A stretch of DNA of 64,000 nucleotides from Streptomyces lasiicapitis (GTDB taxonomy: Bacteria > Actinomycetota > Actinomycetes > Streptomycetales > Streptomycetaceae). Positions 60,595 through 64,000 of this stretch are shown here, in pieces (the stretch's first letter is position 1; each line of letters starts with the position of its first letter). Where the stretch lies: contig NZ_BMNG01000014.1 of assembly GCF_014646335.1 (NCBI RefSeq), positions 62,001 through 126,000 of the forward strand, in the 5' to 3' direction. Position numbers and translations under genes: made by a program. The notes under the pieces were generated by a model. It was not told where the DNA came from and made no database searches. It saw only the letters and a list, made by a program, of their open reading frames with translations.

Positions 60595-62166
60595 ATGTCC
60601 TTTCCTCTGCTGACAGCGACGGCCGCGCTCCCCGCGGTCGGCGCGATCGCCACGGCGGCCGTTCCGGCGGCGCGGCGGACCGCCGCCAAGTGGCTCGCGC
60701 TGCTCTTCTCGCTGGCCACGCTCGCCCTGGCCATCACGGTCCTGATCCGGTTCGACCCGGACGGCGACCGCTATCAACTGACCGAGTCGCACGCCTGGAT
60801 CGCCGACTTCGGCGTGCGGTACGAACTGGGCGTGGACGGCATCGCGGTCTCCCTGATCGCGCTGACCGCCCTGCTGCTGCCCTTCATCATCCTGGCGGGC
60901 TGGCACGACGCGGATCCCCTGGAGACCAAGTCGTCGCGCTGGCGGCCGACTCAGGGCTTCTTCGCCCTGATCCTGGCCGTCGAGGCGATGGTGATCATCT
61001 CCTTCCAGGCCACCGACGTCTTCCTGTTCTACATCTTCTTCGAAGCCATGCTCATCCCGATGTACTTCCTCATCGGCGGCTTCGGAGACCGCGCCCACGC
61101 GGGCAGCGACGAGAAGGCCTCGGCCCAGCGTTCGTACGCGGCCGTGAAGTTCCTGCTCTACAACCTGGTCGGCGGCCTCATCATGCTGGCCGCCGTGATC
61201 GGGCTCTACGTGGTCGCCGGAAACTTCTCGATCCAGGAGATCGCCGAAGCACGGGCCAACGGCTCGCTCGACATGGCGACCAACACCGAACGGCTGCTGT
61301 TCCTGGGCTTCTTCTTCGCCTTCGCGGTGAAGGCGCCACTGTGGCCACTGCACACCTGGCTGCCGAACGCGATGGGCGAGTCCACGGCCCCGGTCGCCGT
61401 GCTGATCACGGCGGTGGTCGACAAGGTCGGCACGTTCGCGATGCTGCGCTTCTGCCTCCAGTTGTTCCCGGAGGCGTCGAAGTGGGCGACGCCGGTCATC
61501 CTGGTCCTCGCCTTGATCAGCATCATCTACGGCGCGCTGCTGGCCGTCGGCCAGCGCGACATCAAACGCCTGGTGGCGTACGCGTCGATCTCGCACTTCG
61601 GGTTCATCGTCCTCGGCATCTTCGCGATGACGTCCCAGGGGCAGTCCGGTGCGACGCTCTACATGGTCAACCACGGCCTCTCCACGGCCGCCCTGATGCT
61701 GGTCGCCGGCTTCCTCATCTCGCGCCGCGGCTCGCGTCTGATCGCGGACTACGGAGGAGTGCAGAAGGTGGCGCCCGTGCTCGCGGGCACCTTCCTGATC
61801 GGCGGTCTCGCCACGCTCTCGCTGCCGGGCCTCGCGCCCTTCGTCAGTGAGTTCCTGGTCCTGGTGGGCGCGTTCGCGCGCTACCCGGTGGTCGGGATCA
61901 TCGCGACCCTCGGCATCGTGCTCGCCGCGCTCTACACCCTCGTCCTCTATCAGCGGACGATGACGGGCCCGGTGAAGCCGGAGGTGTCGACGATGCCGGA
62001 CCTGCGGGTGCGTGAACTCGTCGTCGTCGCCCCGCTGATCGCGCTCCTCATCAGCCTCGGCGTCTACCCGAAGCCGCTCACCGACCTGGTGAACCCGGCG
62101 GTCGAGCACACCATGTCCGACGTACAGAAGAAGGACCCCAAGCCCGAGGTGGAGGCCGCCAAGTGA
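60595..62166 (+). CDS. nuoM: NADH-quinone oxidoreductase subunit M (antiporter-like)
   Basis: A 523-residue antiporter-like subunit. FFEAMLIPMYFLIGGFG contains the channel Glu, followed by FFAFAVKAPLWPLHTWLPNAMGESTAPVAVLI and the RDIKRLVAYASISHFGFI loop. A short charged C-terminal tail follows. Starts 5 bp after nuoL; its stop overlaps nuoN. Confidence 0.97.
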   Translation: MSFPLLTATAALPAVGAIATAAVPAARRTAAKWLALLFSLATLALAITVLIRFDPDGDRYQLTESHAWIADFGVRYELGVDGIAVSLIALTALLLPFIILAGWHDADPLETKSSRWRPTQGFFALILAVEAMVIISFQATDVFLFYIFFEAMLIPMYFLIGGFGDRAHAGSDEKASAQRSYAAVKFLLYNLVGGLIMLAAVIGLYVVAGNFSIQEIAEARANGSLDMATNTERLLFLGFFFAFAVKAPLWPLHTWLPNAMGESTAPVAVLITAVVDKVGTFAMLRFCLQLFPEASKWATPVILVLALISIIYGALLAVGQRDIKRLVAYASISHFGFIVLGIFAMTSQGQSGATLYMVNHGLSTAALMLVAGFLISRRGSRLIADYGGVQKVAPVLAGTFLIGGLATLSLPGLAPFVSEFLVLVGAFARYPVVGIIATLGIVLAALYTLVLYQRTMTGPVKPEVSTMPDLRVRELVVVAPLIALLISLGVYPKPLTDLVNPAVEHTMSDVQKKDPKPEVEAAK

Positions 62167-63815
62167 GTGCGACAGCCGTCCACAACCTGTGGACAATGGC
62201 GGCGGCGGATCCGATCGACAAGATCGACGCGCCGAACATCGAGTACGGCCAGCTGGCACCGACCCTGATCGTCATCGGTGCCGCCGTCATCGGAGTGCTC
62301 GTCGAAGCCTTCGTGCCGCGCAAGTCCCGTTACTACGCCCAGCTCTTCGTGTCCGTCGTCGCGCTGACCGCAGCGTTCGCCGCGGTCGTCGCCCTCGCCT
62401 CCAGCGGGTACGGCACCACGAAGGCCCGGATCGCGGCGATGGGCGCGATCGCGGTCGACGGCCCCGCGCTCTTCCTGCAGGGCACCATTCTGCTGGCCGG
62501 CCTGGTCGCGATCTTCACGTTCGCGGAACGCAGGCTCGACCCGGTGGCGCACGGCAACCGGATCGACTCCTTCGTGGCGCAGGCCGGCGCCGTGCCCGGC
62601 AGCGAGGGCGAACAGGCCGCCACCAAGGCCGGGTTCACCACCACCGAGGTGTTCCCACTGGCGCTCTTCGCCATCGGCGGCATGCTGGTCTTCCCGTCGG
62701 CGAACGACCTGCTGACCCTCTTCATCGCCCTGGAAGTCTTCTCGCTGCCGCTGTACCTGCTGTGCGCCCTGGCGCGCCGCAAGCGGCTCATGTCGCAGGA
62801 AGCGGCCGTGAAGTACTTCCTCCTGGGAGCGTTCGCCTCCGCGTTCACGCTGTTCGGCATCGCGCTGATCTACGGCTACGCGGGCTCGGTGACGTACGGC
62901 ACCGTCGCCAAGGTCGTCGACGGGACCCTCACCACCGTCGACCCCGCCCTCGCGGGCACCATGGGCAACGACGCGCTGCTCCTCATCGGCTCCGCGATGA
63001 TCGTGATGGGGCTGCTGTTCAAGGTCGGCGCGGTGCCGTTCCACATGTGGACGCCCGACGTCTACCAGGGCGCGCCCACGCCGGTCACGGGCTTCATGGC
63101 GGCGGCGACGAAGGTGGCCGCGTTCGGCGCGCTCCTGCGCCTGCTGTACGTCGTGCTTCCGGGGCTGCGCTGGGACTGGCGTCCTGTGATGTTCGGCGTC
63201 GCCGTGATCACGATGCTGGGCGGCGCGATCGTCGCGATCACCCAGACCGACATCAAGCGGCTCCTCGCGTACTCCTCGATCGCGCACGCAGGCTTCATCC
63301 TCGCCGGTGTCATCGCGACGACGGAGGACGGCGTCTCGTCGGTGCTGTTCTACCTGGGCGCGTACTCGTTCGTGACGATCGGCGCGTTCGCGGTGGTCAC
63401 GCTGGTGCGGGACGCGGGCGGCGAGGCGACGCACCTGTCGAAGTGGGCGGGGCTCGGCCGCCGCTCCCCGCTGGTCGCCGCGGTGTTCGCGGTCTTCCTG
63501 CTCGCCTTCGCGGGCATTCCGCTGACCTCCGGGTTCTCCGGGAAGTTCGCGGTGTTCAAGGCGGCGGCGGAGGGCGGCGCGGGCTCCCTTGTCGTGGTCG
63601 GTGTGATTTCGTCCGCGATCGCGGCGTTCTTCTACATCCGCGTGATCGTCCTGATGTTCTTCAGCGAGCCGAAGGCGGACGGCCCGACGGTCGCCGTGCC
63701 GTCGCCGCTGACGATGACGGCGATCGGGGTCGGCGTCGCGGTGACGCTGGTGCTCGGTGTGGCGCCGCAGTACTTCCTCGATCTGGCCGGGCAGGCGGGA
63801 GTCTTCGTCCGGTAG
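62163..63815 (+). CDS. nuoN: NADH-quinone oxidoreductase subunit N (antiporter-like)
   Basis: A 550-residue antiporter-like subunit and the last nuo gene. Motifs are ALEVFSLPLYLLCALARR, GLLFKVGAVPFHMWTPDVYQGAPTPVTGFMAAATK and TDIKRLLAYSSIAHAGFIL. GTG start overlapping nuoM by four bases. Its first codons contain facing DnaA-box-like sequences. Confidence 0.97.
   Translation: MSATAVHNLWTMAAADPIDKIDAPNIEYGQLAPTLIVIGAAVIGVLVEAFVPRKSRYYAQLFVSVVALTAAFAAVVALASSGYGTTKARIAAMGAIAVDGPALFLQGTILLAGLVAIFTFAERRLDPVAHGNRIDSFVAQAGAVPGSEGEQAATKAGFTTTEVFPLALFAIGGMLVFPSANDLLTLFIALEVFSLPLYLLCALARRKRLMSQEAAVKYFLLGAFASAFTLFGIALIYGYAGSVTYGTVAKVVDGTLTTVDPALAGTMGNDALLLIGSAMIVMGLLFKVGAVPFHMWTPDVYQGAPTPVTGFMAAATKVAAFGALLRLLYVVLPGLRWDWRPVMFGVAVITMLGGAIVAITQTDIKRLLAYSSIAHAGFILAGVIATTEDGVSSVLFYLGAYSFVTIGAFAVVTLVRDAGGEATHLSKWAGLGRRSPLVAAVFAVFLLAFAGIPLTSGFSGKFAVFKAAAEGGAGSLVVVGVISSAIAAFFYIRVIVLMFFSEPKADGPTVAVPSPLTMTAIGVGVAVTLVLGVAPQYFLDLAGQAGVFVR
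62178..62196. promoter_or_regulatory. Facing DnaA-box-like pair within the start of nuoN
   Basis: GTCCACA (62178-62184) and TGTGGACAA (62188-62196, exact preferred DnaA box on the minus strand) form a 7-bp perfect inverted repeat with a 3-bp spacer, in codons 6-11 of nuoN. Confidence 0.4.
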
Positions 63816-63869
63816 GCGGGGCTTTCCGGCCCGGGGCTTCGGCTCCGCCGGGCCTGTTCGCGTACGGTG

Positions 63870-63905
63870 CCGCCCGGCACCCCGGTTCCGCGGGGTGCCG
63901 GGCGG
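63870..63905. terminator. 15-bp perfect-arm terminator after nuoN
   Basis: CCGCCCGGCACCCCG (63870-63884) and CGGGGTGCCGGGCGG (63891-63905) pair perfectly around GTTCCG, 55 bp after the nuoN stop. A smaller GGCCCGG/CCGGGCC hairpin precedes it at about 63830-63855. This marks the end of the nuo operon; the last 95 bases hold no visible gene. Confidence 0.85.
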
Positions 63906-64000
63906 TGGCGTGTGCGGGGGCGTACGGGCCGTACGCGCGGTCGTACGTGTCGTGCGTGCGCCATGGCGCATTCGTCATACCGCGGCGGCGAGCCTGTGGA

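Overview
The window is high-GC actinobacterial DNA, almost certainly a Streptomyces chromosome. The signs are the many GTG starts, stop/start overlaps, near-leaderless genes, two dispersed elements I remember from Streptomyces intergenic regions, and a gene order matching what I recall of the S. coelicolor core around SCO4505-SCO4575 (cold-shock gene, mqnA, kinase, FtsK/SpoIIIE ATPase, Tad pilus genes, mqnC, menG, nuoA-N). I see no rRNA, tRNA, CRISPR array or insertion sequence.

Layout. (1) 1-7882: the end of a TetR-type regulator, then a divergent RpiR-type regulator and a five-gene, translationally coupled operon of a C45-type hydrolase and a dipeptide/oligopeptide ABC importer. (2) 8101-10571: a cold-shock protein, mqnA and a lipoprotein esterase. 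(3) 10782-24374: a Ser/Thr kinase and a type VII secretion (T7SS)-like locus. This holds one three-ATPase EccC/EssC protein flanked by two WXG100-type proteins, a PH-like membrane protein, and a three-gene cassette present twice in tandem (A1-B1-C1, A2-B2-C2). No EccB, EccD, EccE or mycosin gene is present. (4) 24449-26530: a small secreted Cys protein, a TmrB-like ATP-binding protein and a secreted trypsin-like protease. (5) 27208-37744: a Tad/Flp pilus locus from a SAF (CpaB-like) protein to the prepilin peptidase, with a 1007-aa LysM/BTAD membrane protein inside. (6) 37812-45991: mqnC, a shrunken amidohydrolase-like gene, menG, a zinc-ribbon polytopic membrane protein, a PASTA protein, a GNAT acetyltransferase and a menJ-like reductase. 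(7) 46091-46930: a secreted NlpC/P60 hydrolase. (8) 47733-63815: a complete 14-gene nuoA-N operon ending in a strong hairpin.

How they fit together. mqnA, mqnC, menG and the menJ-like gene make and modify menaquinone, the quinone that Nuo complex I reduces. A near-consensus Rex operator upstream of nuoA suggests NADH/NAD+ control of the operon. The T7SS-like locus and its duplicated cassette are the least explained and most interesting part. Paralogues B1 and B2 keep nearly the same N and C termini around a divergent middle, and each sits between a possibly EspG-like protein and a small partner of unknown family. Perfect inverted repeats mark most convergent gene ends. Several exact DnaA-box sequences occur well outside any origin.
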